17,051 nt of DNA from Candidatus Neomicrothrix sp. UBA881. Lineage in GTDB: Bacteria > Actinomycetota > Acidimicrobiia > Acidimicrobiales > MedAcidi-G1. Numbering within the stretch: the stretch's first letter is position 1; the number at the start of each line of letters is the position of its first letter. Positions 6,961 to 14,430 of this stretch are shown piece by piece. The notes below the pieces were generated by a model. That model searched no databases and was not told the DNA's origin. It saw only the letters and a list, made by a program, of their open reading frames with translations. The stretch is from NCBI GenBank assembly GCA_002294285.1, contig DBFL01000090.1:3382-20432 (forward strand). Reading direction: 5' to 3'. Made by a program: the position numbers and the translations under genes.

Positions 6961-7839
6961 TTAATTACCCCAAACCAATGGACAGTCGGGATGGCTGACT
7001 ACAGGGTCTCCTGTTCGAACATTTTCATGATGTGCCTTTAAAGGAGCTCCTGGGCGAATCTTATAGGTGACTCCATCTCCACAATACCTGACCGAAACCG
7101 CCCGCCTTCGTCTGGAAATTGAATGATTTGCACCCGCTCCATGAATAGTGGCCGCGTGATGCACAATAAGGTCTCCTGGTCTGGTATCGAATCTGATTAA
7201 GTCCATTTCTTTGTTGTCCATTTCAATTTTAGGAATTTCGTTTCCTTCCGTGTTGGGCAGAGATTCATTTGCAACAAACCAATTAGGCTTAAAGACTTTA
7301 TTGCTTTTATGAGAGGAACGAAGATAAACAACTGAGCCTGTTTCTGAATCGACTTCATCAAGGGGGGCCCAGACAGTACAAATCTTTTCGCCTTCTAAAT
7401 GAAAATACCCAAGATCTTGATGGAAGGCAGTCTTCTCGGATGTACCTGGCTCTTTAACTAAAATAGAGTCTTCATATAAGTAGACACTTTTAGAGTTCAT
7501 TAACTCAGCTGCTACAAGTGGTAGCGGTGAAAATTTAGCAAATGCTGCGAATGATTCATTGTCTTTCCAGTGGTCAACTCCAGATAGAAACCTTCCACTA
7601 GAAACATCACTATCCGATAGAACATTGAAGCCCTCATTTGCAGTCAAATTTCTCCCTAATTCAGTTAGATCAGCTAAACCATTTGGATCATCAATAACTT
7701 CTTCCAGAGCTGTTCTAAGAAAGTAGATCCAATCAATGTCTAAAATTCCGGGGAGATGCACGACGCCATCAGAAACAAAGGAGGCAATCTCAGATTGTGT
7801 AATTGAGCGAATCAGATCCGAATTCGGACGACTATCCAT
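6961..7839 (-). CDS. Phytanoyl-CoA dioxygenase (PhyH)-family Fe(II)/2-oxoglutarate oxygenase
   Basis: The 292-aa protein has the PhyH-type metal triad His140 and Asp142 (AFHQDLGY), with His233 as the likely distal ligand (HHAATIHGAG). Arg residues about 12-14 positions later would bind 2-oxoglutarate. The central WAPLDEVDSETGSVVYL segment is a PhyH hallmark. Members hydroxylate next to a carboxyl or CoA ester, or act on free amines such as ectoine or on halogenation substrates. The start ATG at 7839 has no close Shine-Dalgarno; GAGG lies about 17 nt upstream. It is the last gene of the leftward operon, 28 nt after the SDR stop, and converges tail to tail with the MDR alcohol dehydrogenase. 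The substrate is unknown. Confidence 0.88.
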   Translation of the reverse strand: MDSRPNSDLIRSITQSEIASFVSDGVVHLPGILDIDWIYFLRTALEEVIDDPNGLADLTELGRNLTANEGFNVLSDSDVSSGRFLSGVDHWKDNESFAAFAKFSPLPLVAAELMNSKSVYLYEDSILVKEPGTSEKTAFHQDLGYFHLEGEKICTVWAPLDEVDSETGSVVYLRSSHKSNKVFKPNWFVANESLPNTEGNEIPKIEMDNKEMDLIRFDTRPGDLIVHHAATIHGAGANHSISRRRRAVSVRYCGDGVTYKIRPGAPLKAHHENVRTGDPVVSHPDCPLVWGN

Positions 7840-7867
7840 ATTTTCAATTTACACACCTCGATTAAAA

Positions 7868-8662
7868 CTATGAAATACTTTGTGGCCTTTCGCGAGATAA
7901 ATAAGCCCCTGCATCCGCTAAAAACAACTGTCCGGTGATATTTTTTGCGAAATCCGAAGCTAGGAAAACTGCTAAGTAGCCCAAATCTTCCAAATCATTA
8001 AGTCTTTTAAGCGGATTCGACTGTTTTATAGCAGAAATTCGCTCCTCATCAAAAAAATCTGCAACTGTCTCTGTCAACGTCGTGCCTGGAGCAATGGCGA
8101 TAACTCTTATACCCATAGGACCTAATTCGACTGCTGCAGTTTCTGTCAGATGGTTTATTCCCGCTTTAGCTGCACCATAACCAGCAAGAAATGGGCTGGG
8201 CCTTGTGGTCTCTCCAGAACTGACGTTGATAATCACTCCCCCATCAATTTCCTTCATATGTTTTGCTTCCGCTTTAATGGATAAGGCTGTAACCAGAAGG
8301 TTCTGTTCTAGCACATCTCTCCATTTGCTTTCATCCATATCAATCAATGAAGCCGTTCCTTGAGGTCCGAGCATTCCAATATTGTTGATTCCTACATCGA
8401 TGCCTCCCAGTAGCTCAACAGCTTCGTCAAACATTTTTTCTATCTGGCCTTCTTCGCGTGCATCTCCAATGACCGGAAAAGCAGACCCTCCACCTGAAGC
8501 GTTAATTTGTTCAACAGTTTCCTGAACTTTGTCTTCTCTTTTATCGAAAATGACAACATCTGCTCCAGCCTGGGCAAACATAACGGCTATGGAACGGCCA
8601 ATTCCAGCACCAGATCCGGTTACGACGACTCTCTTTCCGGAGTAATCAATTTCTAACGCCAT
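7868..8662 (-). CDS. Short-chain dehydrogenase/reductase
   Basis: The 264-aa classical SDR shows TGSGAGIG (15-22), NNIG (93-96), Asn121, Ser149, Tyr162 and Lys166. Asp40 at the end of the second beta strand (FDKRED) favours NAD(H) over NADP(H). NNIG replaces the usual NNAG, a mild substitution seen in other SDRs. Its ATG follows directly on the TAA of the selenoprotein gene, and its GGAGG ribosome site lies inside that gene's last codons. The two genes are therefore tightly coupled. The close of the protein (TGQLFLADAGAYLS) is typical of SDRs acting on small hydroxy compounds or aromatic diols. No specific substrate can be assigned. Confidence 0.92.
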   Translation of the reverse strand: MALEIDYSGKRVVVTGSGAGIGRSIAVMFAQAGADVVIFDKREDKVQETVEQINASGGGSAFPVIGDAREEGQIEKMFDEAVELLGGIDVGINNIGMLGPQGTASLIDMDESKWRDVLEQNLLVTALSIKAEAKHMKEIDGGVIINVSSGETTRPSPFLAGYGAAKAGINHLTETAAVELGPMGIRVIAIAPGTTLTETVADFFDEERISAIKQSNPLKRLNDLEDLGYLAVFLASDFAKNITGQLFLADAGAYLSRERPQSIS

Positions 8663-9190
8663 TTAAACCTCCAATATTTCTACGAGTCCGTCTACTGCAG
8701 ACTCCGCCCAGTCAATAATCGTTTCCTCCTCCGTGCCTCCCAGAGGGTGTGGCACTACCATGATTCTGGCTTTTGGCATACCTAGACTGTTAGCAGTGGC
8801 ATAAGTAAGTTCTTTGAATTTTTCAGTGGTGAAAACAACGGCAGGCACTCCCGATTTTTCTATTTCTATAAGGTCATGGACACTCCATGACGTGCAGGAT
8901 CCTCAATCAGCTGAACCTGTTAGAACTAGTTGAACCTCTTCGGCTAGCATCCCTACAACCTGAGGATTGCAAGCTGTCGCAGCGTTAGCTCTTTCTCCTT
9001 TACCAGTAACGATTGAAACCTTTGCGTCGATTCTGCCTGCCAGTCCTTCAGCTACCTTAGTTAACAGTAGATTCGCATTTGGTTTACCATTATCCAAAAT
9101 CCCGATTTTACCGCCAGAAAGTAAAGGGGTGGTAGAACAGAGTTGTACGCTTTCTTCGAACAATTCTCCTTCTGGATTGTAAATCTTCAT
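8663..9190 (-). CDS. UGSC-family selenoprotein with in-frame TGA (selenocysteine)
   Basis: The gene reads from ATG at 9190 through an in-frame TGA at 8905-8903 to TAA at 8665-8663, giving 175 residues with Sec96. The frame is the same on both sides of the TGA. The joined segment reads GSAD-U-GSCTSWSVHD, the Sec-Gly-Ser-Cys signature of the UGSC family, where Cys homologues carry CGSC. Sec96 and Cys99 form a UxxC pair suited to a selenenylsulfide and thiol redox chemistry. The N-terminal half (KIGILDNGKPNANLLL) looks like a Rossmann-type strand and helix; the C-terminal half has VPHPLGG. A GTG at 9202 is an alternative start, with no clear ribosome site for either. The gene lies 16 nt after the unknown 346-aa gene and abuts the SDR. 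A SECIS-like hairpin follows the TGA. The biochemical function of the family is not established. A conventional caller would report two fragments. Confidence 0.93.
8873..8891 (-). promoter_or_regulatory. SECIS-like hairpin for selenocysteine insertion
   Basis: On the minus strand GTCATGG-AGTGT-CCATGAC forms a perfect 7-bp stem with a 5-nt loop. The loop starts 19 nt after the last base of the TGA and has G at its second position. Bacterial SECIS elements lie directly 3' of the UGA inside the coding region, with the apical loop about 16-37 nt away and a G within the first two loop bases, where SelB docks. The hairpin encodes the TSWSVHD residues, so coding and RNA structure are constrained together. 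Folding energy was not computed. Confidence 0.85.
8903..8905 (-). other. Selenocysteine codon (TGA) of the UGSC gene
   Basis: TGA on the minus strand, in frame with open sequence of 95 codons before and 79 after. The next codons are GGA TCC TGC (Gly-Ser-Cys), completing the UGSC motif. TGA still serves as the normal stop elsewhere in the window (DmdA-like gene at 10330-10328 and P450 at 14369-14371), which argues against a general TGA reassignment. Confidence 0.92.
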
Positions 9191-9206
9191 GGACTCGACC
9201 ACCGAT

Positions 9207-10247
9207 CTAGGTTTCTATAGGAAGTGTGACACTTCGGGTCATTCCCCAACTGGGCACAACGCATGAATGCTTTCCTGCGCCTCCGCTTACTATAACTCTA
9301 ATATTTTCTACATCTTGCGTCATTGGAACCATTGATTCGTCTGGAAGAGACTGCATCCAGTCTGCCCATGCAAGTAAATCAAATTGTTTTCTGAACTCAC
9401 CTGCCGGCATTCTTGCCTTTTCAAATAGATACCCCGAAATATCTTCTCTGCTCCATCCTTGATTAAAAGCTGTTCTTGCGTGCTCCGGACAGAGAATAAT
9501 GAACCATTCCCCGCCGGAGATACAGGCATTATTAACTCCAAAAGTCGTCATCGAGGAAGCAGCCTTGTCGAGTATTCTTTCTATGTCATTTGACTCCATA
9601 TCATGAAAATTATGTGGGTTCTCACCACAGTGAACAGTGAGGGCGCTTTCTGAGTTGATCTTGAGTGAATCTGGATACGAACCCCAAGGGCTCTCTTTGG
9701 TGTTCTCTGCTATGCAATAGGTGTATTTCGATGGTTGACCTTGCGTAGATGCATCACCTGGCCCTGGTATAGCCCCAGCGATATGCAACAAAACAAGTCT
9801 TATAGCTCTACCAACTGTTGCGTTTGCCCTATTACCAGGGCCAAAAGTTCCTAGACCAGCGTTGAAACCAAGTTCATCAACCGCTTTACCATGGACGATG
9901 ACTAAAGGTGCAACAGGGTGGGTCGTAGTGTTAACCCCACGTAAATTTACCCTCTGATCACCTAGAGCTTTCACAGCTGCGACAAGGACAGGGAAATATT
10001 CTGGCTTGCAGCCTGCCAAAACAGCATTTACAGCCACATCTCTGTATGTTGCTGATCCTCCTCTAGGTGGAAGAACTGCAATAACTTCTTCTTCTGAAGC
10101 TTCAACATGACTAAGTGTTTCAGCTACACGTTCAATAGTGGGTGCGACAAGTGGAAGACCATCCCCCCAACCTCGTTTCTCGAACAACTCGTAAATACTT
10201 TCGGGTTCTTCGTCGTTCAAGTCAAGAAAAAGGCCCTTGTTTTCCAT
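9207..10247 (-). CDS. Conserved protein of unknown function upstream of the UGSC selenoprotein
   Basis: This 346-aa soluble-looking protein has no signal peptide or membrane helix that I can see. I recognise no enzyme domain. The N-terminus has ELFEKRGWGDGLPLVAPT (20-37), and a glycine-rich stretch GLGTFGPGNRAN lies at about 131-142. The C-terminus carries IRVIVSGGAGKHSCVVPSWG (316-335). Six cysteines (80, 178, 207, 242, 253, 329) are spread along the chain without a CxxC pair. Its stop lies 16 nt before the ATG of the UGSC gene, so the two products are probably made together and may be partners, for example as a thiol-containing substrate-binding subunit reduced by Sec/Cys chemistry; that is inference. 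There is no clear Shine-Dalgarno at the ATG at 10247, and an 80-nt gap precedes it. Confidence 0.8.
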   Translation of the reverse strand: MENKGLFLDLNDEEPESIYELFEKRGWGDGLPLVAPTIERVAETLSHVEASEEEVIAVLPPRGGSATYRDVAVNAVLAGCKPEYFPVLVAAVKALGDQRVNLRGVNTTTHPVAPLVIVHGKAVDELGFNAGLGTFGPGNRANATVGRAIRLVLLHIAGAIPGPGDASTQGQPSKYTYCIAENTKESPWGSYPDSLKINSESALTVHCGENPHNFHDMESNDIERILDKAASSMTTFGVNNACISGGEWFIILCPEHARTAFNQGWSREDISGYLFEKARMPAGEFRKQFDLLAWADWMQSLPDESMVPMTQDVENIRVIVSGGAGKHSCVVPSWGMTRSVTLPIET

Positions 10248-10327
10248 CCCGATATTCTTACCTATTAAACCCTTGCCCTTGCAGTTGGGAAATTAGATTG
10301 GGTATAAAATAGTTCTCTCTGGGGTAA

Positions 10328-11440
10328 TCATTTTTCACCGAAGAAACTAAGGTGCTCTGCTTTATAATTTTGCCCATCTCTTGCAGTTGCATGGAAATCT
10401 CTGCCAGCTGTTTCACTTGAAACCAAAGCTAATCCTAGATTCGCCTGCATAGCTGGTGACCATGCAACTACTCTTATTTCTCCAACTTTATTTCCTGAGT
10501 CATCATAAGCTGGCCAGGGTTCCTCGGTCGGTGAACTTAAAGGTTCACCTGACAGAAGAATTTTTACAAGTCTCCTTTTTGAACCTTTACTTTTTTCCGT
10601 CAATAACGCCTGCTTACCAATGAAATCATCTTCTCTGTCTAGGTCCATAAAACGACCCAAACCTAGTTCTAAAGGAGTTGCTGAAGCTCCACAGTCAGTT
10701 CTGTATGAAAGTAAATCGCTTTCTATTCTTTCTACGGCGTTGGGGGCACCCGGATGAATGCCATACGGAACACCTGATTCCCAGATCCTTTCCCAAAGTT
10801 CCAAACCTTTAGATTGGTCTGTTAGAAATAATTCGAAACCTCCTTGCCCGCTCCAACCGGAACGGCATATAGCAAATGGGATATCATCCAAATTTGTTTC
10901 AACAAATCCGAAAAACGGTATATCTCTTACCCATTCACCAAGCAGATCGACCATAGTTTGATCAGCCATAGGTCCCTGTACCGCCAAAGGCGAAACATCA
11001 GGCTCAAAAACATTGCAATTAAGATTTCTTTCTTCACCTATGGCTTGTGCCCAAAGTAAAAGGTCACCATCTGCGATTGACACCCAATAGCGCTCAGAAG
11101 TCAAACATAGTGTTATCGGGTCGTTTATCAGCACCCCCTGATAGTCACAAATGGGTGTATAGCGGGATCGCCCCTCTTTGCACGATCTCATTCCTCTGGT
11201 TGAAAGATATTCGACTAGTTCAATAGCGTCTGGACCAGCTATTTCGACCTGTCGTTCACAACCGACATCCCAAATAGCAACCTTTTGGGTTAATGCTTCA
11301 TATTCAGCAACTGGGTCACCGTATGACATCGGCATATACATATGGTTATATACAGAAAATTGTTTAACTCCGTGCGATACCGTTGCGTCATAAAACGGTG
11401 ACTTTCTGACTCTTGAGCCGATAGCAACTTCTGGACTCAT
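10328..11440 (-). CDS. DmdA/GcvT-family aminomethyltransferase-like protein (possible DMSP demethylase)
   Basis: The 370-aa protein is of the tetrahydrofolate-dependent GcvT fold and matches DMSP demethylase (DmdA) in length and, from memory, in order of motifs. These are RVRKSPF (10-16), VYNHM (30-34), IWDV (56-59), ERQVEIAG (62-69), WVSIAD (119-124), AVQGP (153-157), CRSGWSGQGGFE (192-203), ERIESDLLSY (237-246) and FIGKQAL (273-279). DmdA moves a methyl group from dimethylsulfoniopropionate to THF, leaving methylmercaptopropionate. Related proteins act on dimethylglycine or sarcosine. The ATG at 11440 has GGAGGAG upstream, inside the end of the GMC gene 2 nt away, so the two are translationally coupled. 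The choline-dehydrogenase-like partner keeps an N-methyl substrate possible. No dmdB, dmdC or dmdD gene is recognisable nearby. Confidence 0.75.
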   Translation of the reverse strand: MSPEVAIGSRVRKSPFYDATVSHGVKQFSVYNHMYMPMSYGDPVAEYEALTQKVAIWDVGCERQVEIAGPDAIELVEYLSTRGMRSCKEGRSRYTPICDYQGVLINDPITLCLTSERYWVSIADGDLLLWAQAIGEERNLNCNVFEPDVSPLAVQGPMADQTMVDLLGEWVRDIPFFGFVETNLDDIPFAICRSGWSGQGGFELFLTDQSKGLELWERIWESGVPYGIHPGAPNAVERIESDLLSYRTDCGASATPLELGLGRFMDLDREDDFIGKQALLTEKSKGSKRRLVKILLSGEPLSSPTEEPWPAYDDSGNKVGEIRVVAWSPAMQANLGLALVSSETAGRDFHATARDGQNYKAEHLSFFGEK

Positions 11441-11442
11441 TT

Positions 11443-13086
11443 CTATTTTTCTCCTCCATGTCTATAAATAGGTGCATTATCGTTTGGAAGTGGACTGTTT
11501 CCCAATATAAGGTCTGCTGCCTTCTCGGCAAGCATCATAACCGGTGCATAAATATTTCCATTCGTAATATTTGGCATGACGGAAGCATCCACAACCCTGA
11601 GTTGTTCCACGCCATGCACTTTCATAGATGAAGGGTCCACGACTGCCATATGGTCAGTTCCCATTCGTGCGGAGCAAGAAGGGTGAAGTGCCGTTTCAGA
11701 ATCTTTCTTAATCCACTCCAAAATTTCTTCATCACTTTTCACAGTAGAGCCAGGTGAAATCTCTCCTCCGTTGTATTCATCAAAGGCCCTTTGATCCATT
11801 ATGTTTCTAGCGACACGAATTGCTTCAATCCATTCTTTTCTATCTTCTTCTGTAGAAAGATAATTGAATCTGATAGACGGTTTTTCAAAAGGATTATTGT
11901 TCTGTATTTGGATGCTTCCGCGACTGTTGGAAAACATAGGACCCACATGAAACTGGTAGCCATGTCCTGATACTGGGGTGGATCCGTCATATCTAATCGC
12001 TATGGGCAAAAAGTGGAACATTAAATTTGGCCATTCGACATTTTCATTTCCTCTCACAAAACCACCTGCCTCAAAATGATTTGTTGAAGCCGGACCTTTC
12101 CTCAAAAGCCATTGAAGAAACACAAAGGGTCGTCTCCAATATTGCAGATAAGGAGACATGGAAACTGGTTTCTTGCAGGCGTATTGGACATAAACCTCTA
12201 GGTGATCCTGCAAATTTTCACCTACTCCAGGCAGGTCAAGCAGAGTTTCGACACCGGCCTCCTCAAGAACTCGCGCTGGACCTATTCCCGATAATTGCAA
12301 AAGTTGCGGAGTGTTGATTGCTCCTCCGCAACAAATAATTTCATTTGACTTTATCGTTCTGGTGCGTCGATCTTTCCTGAACTCAACTCCCACTGCTTTG
12401 TTTCCCTCGAAAATCAATTTTGTTACATGCGCTCTGGTTATCACATCTAAATTCGCTCTCGTCGAAATAGGACGTAAGTAAGCGACTGAAGCAGAATTTC
12501 GCCTACCACGGTAAATGTTTCTATCGAAAGAAGCGAACCCCTCCTGACGATAACCATTTACATCCTCGGTTAATTCGTAACCTGCTTCCTGCACTGCATT
12601 GAAAAAAGCTTCAAACAAAGGACTAGCAGCTGGCCCTCTCTCTAACATTAAAGGACCGCTTTCACCTCTATAGGAATCACCCCCATGTAAGCAGGTTTCC
12701 ATTTTTTTAAAGTACGGAAGACAATGAGAATAACTCCATTCTCTGCATCCAGGAGTAGAAGCCCAACGATCATAATCAGCAGGATTTCCACGTTGGAAAA
12801 TCATGCCGTTGATACTTGAAGAGCCACCTAAAACCTTTCCTCGCGCGTGAAACACCTTTCTTCCATCAAGCCCCGGTTCAGGGTCTGTTTCGTATTTCCA
12901 ATCGTAGAACTTGTTGCCTATGCCGAATGAAAGAGCGGCTGGCATATGAATCACAAAATCCCATCTGTGATCTCGTCTTCCCGCTTCCAGTAAAAGAACT
13001 TTTGTGTCACTGTTTTCACTTAAACGGTTGGCCAAAACACAACCGGCTGAACCGCCACCAACAATTACTATGTCATAGTTGCTCAT
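11443..13086 (-). CDS. GMC-family FAD oxidoreductase, choline dehydrogenase (BetA)-like
   Basis: I start at the ATG at 13086 (547 aa), with AGGTG about 7 nt ahead; a GTG at 13095 is the other option. The N-terminal dinucleotide site is GGGSAG (10-15) with Glu34 closing the second strand. GMC signature 1 is [20 protein letters not shown] (81-100). [19 protein letters not shown] signature 2 appears as [16 protein letters not shown]. The catalytic His468 lies in [11 protein letters not shown], and the C-terminus has [26 protein letters not shown] is typical of choline dehydrogenase and related alcohol dehydrogenases of this family. It would oxidise a primary alcohol to an aldehyde or acid, passing electrons to a membrane acceptor or O2. 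It heads the leftward operon, coupled to the DmdA-like gene. Choline itself is unproven; other alcohols fit. Confidence 0.9.
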   Translation of the reverse strand: MSNYDIVIVGGGSAGCVLANRLSENSDTKVLLLEAGRRDHRWDFVIHMPAALSFGIGNKFYDWKYETDPEPGLDGRKVFHARGKVLGGSSSINGMIFQRGNPADYDRWASTPGCREWSYSHCLPYFKKMETCLHGGDSYRGESGPLMLERGPAASPLFEAFFNAVQEAGYELTEDVNGYRQEGFASFDRNIYRGRRNSASVAYLRPISTRANLDVITRAHVTKLIFEGNKAVGVEFRKDRRTRTIKSNEIICCGGAINTPQLLQLSGIGPARVLEEAGVETLLDLPGVGENLQDHLEVYVQYACKKPVSMSPYLQYWRRPFVFLQWLLRKGPASTNHFEAGGFVRGNENVEWPNLMFHFLPIAIRYDGSTPVSGHGYQFHVGPMFSNSRGSIQIQNNNPFEKPSIRFNYLSTEEDRKEWIEAIRVARNIMDQRAFDEYNGGEISPGSTVKSDEEILEWIKKDSETALHPSCSARMGTDHMAVVDPSSMKVHGVEQLRVVDASVMPNITNGNIYAPVMMLAEKAADLILGNSPLPNDNAPIYRHGGEK

Positions 13087-13171
13087 TGTAAACACCTGCG
13101 TTGATAAAACTTTTCTACGAACCGATTCTGCCTTTAAACTTTAACCTTTTGGTGTCATCTGTAACTTTTTA
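13087..13171. promoter_or_regulatory. Divergent intergenic region between GMC and P450 genes
   Basis: This 85-nt AT-rich gap must hold the promoters for both the leftward six-gene operon and the rightward P450 group. I see no clear -35/-10 pair. TAACTT at 13162-13167 lies just before the P450 ATG and would suit a leaderless transcript. No inverted repeat of operator quality is evident. Confidence 0.4.
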
Positions 13172-14371
13172 ATGAGAATAAGCTTTTATATGGATGAAAA
13201 TATCTTTAAACCTCGATCTGGGGAGTCATGGCGTAATCCTTACCCAATGTATGAAAACCTTAGAAGTAATCATCCGGCATATTTCGTAGAAGATGGTTCT
13301 TACTGGGTTTTCTCTAGGTTTCAAGATGTTTTTAATGCCGCGAGAAATCCTGAGATTTTTTCCTCTCAATACGGTCTCACAATTGAACATAATCCATCCG
13401 ATCTAGAACTGGGAGATGCGACTCCGATAGTTTTTTTGGATCCACCTGAACACACTCAGTTCAGACGAATTATCAGTAAAGGTTTTACACCTAGAAAAGC
13501 TAACGAAATGACCGAAGATATTCATTCATTTGTGAGTGACGCTATAGATGCCATTAAAGAAATGGAAAGCTGCGACATAATTGCTGAACTGTTTAAACCT
13601 TTACCAAGTTTTGTGGTTTCTAAGTATCTAGGTGTACCTAAATCAGATCGAAAAAACTTTGACACTTGGACTGAGAAAATTGTCGCTGGAGCGGTTCACA
13701 ATGGGGACGCTGAGAATACGGGACTGGATGCTATAAGCGAACTAACGAATTATTTCAGTGAAATGATTAGCTGGAGGAAGAAGAACCCTGGAGATGACCT
13801 AATCTCCCAACTTTTGGAAATAGGCGAAGAGAGAGTTTCTATTATGTGGATTCTAGGTTTAGCTTTCACAATGATCACTGGCGGCAACGACACAACTACT
13901 GGCTTGCTTGGAGGTTCAGCAGTGCTCCTCACAGAAAACCAGAAGCAGAAAGAACTCCTTTTAAAAGACTTACAACTTTTGCCAGGAGCTGTAGAGGAAC
14001 TATTGAGAATGACTTCGCCAGTTCAAAACCTAAGTCGTGTGCTTGTTCAGGATTTTGAACTGCATGGCAAACGAATACCAGCCGGATCACGTGTTCTTCT
14101 TAGTTATGCATCTGCTAACCGGGACGAACGTGAATTTGGCAATAATTCTGAAAACCTAAACATCAAAAGAAAAATAAACCAAATATTAAGTTTCGGTTCA
14201 GGATCACATTTCTGCTTGGGTGCCTCTATCGCTCGCTTACAGTCCTCCATTGCCCTTAAAGAAATACTTATAAACTTTCCAAATTTCTATGTAGATGAAA
14301 GCTCCTCGGAGTACGCAGCCGGAAATTATGTACGTAGACACACTTATTTACCTTTTCACTCCAGCGCCTGA
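13172..14371 (+). CDS. Cytochrome P450 (bacterial class I type)
   Basis: This 399-aa soluble P450 has no membrane anchor. The I-helix oxygen-binding motif is GGNDTT (237-242), the K-helix ExxR is Glu276-Arg279 (EELLR), and the heme loop is FGSGSHFCLG (341-350) with Cys348 as axial ligand. It also has WRNPYPMYENLR near the start and the FLDPPEHTQFRR segment (88-99), both usual in actinobacterial CYPs. It needs ferredoxin and a reductase, neither of which is in the window. The ATG at 13172 has no Shine-Dalgarno; a second ATG at 13190 (starting MDENIF) is an equally fair start. It is followed after 59 nt by an SDR, which could oxidise the alcohol it makes (inference). Confidence 0.93.
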   Translation: MRISFYMDENIFKPRSGESWRNPYPMYENLRSNHPAYFVEDGSYWVFSRFQDVFNAARNPEIFSSQYGLTIEHNPSDLELGDATPIVFLDPPEHTQFRRIISKGFTPRKANEMTEDIHSFVSDAIDAIKEMESCDIIAELFKPLPSFVVSKYLGVPKSDRKNFDTWTEKIVAGAVHNGDAENTGLDAISELTNYFSEMISWRKKNPGDDLISQLLEIGEERVSIMWILGLAFTMITGGNDTTTGLLGGSAVLLTENQKQKELLLKDLQLLPGAVEELLRMTSPVQNLSRVLVQDFELHGKRIPAGSRVLLSYASANRDEREFGNNSENLNIKRKINQILSFGSGSHFCLGASIARLQSSIALKEILINFPNFYVDESSSEYAAGNYVRRHTYLPFHSSA

Positions 14372-14430
14372 GAAAGATTATCTATTTTTTCGATACCCTT
14401 TAAATGAAGGTAATTGACTAAGGGAAACCA

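Noticed and set aside
8663..9202. Reading the UGSC locus as a pseudogene split by a nonsense mutation or sequencing error
   Set aside because: The TGA lies exactly at the family's Sec position, is followed by Gly-Ser-Cys and a well-placed hairpin, and both flanks keep clean coding sequence and tight gene spacing. A chance stop would not meet all of these.
10248..10330. Second Sec readthrough at the TGA ending the DmdA-like gene
   Set aside because: Only about 27 further codons follow before a stop, there is no hairpin at the right distance, and the protein already has full family length.
10328..13086. Calling a complete DMSP degradation operon
   Set aside because: Only a DmdA-like gene is present. 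No CoA ligase or enoyl-CoA hydratase of the DmdB/DmdD type was found, and the acyl-CoA dehydrogenase in the window is not DmdC-like and lies in another operon.
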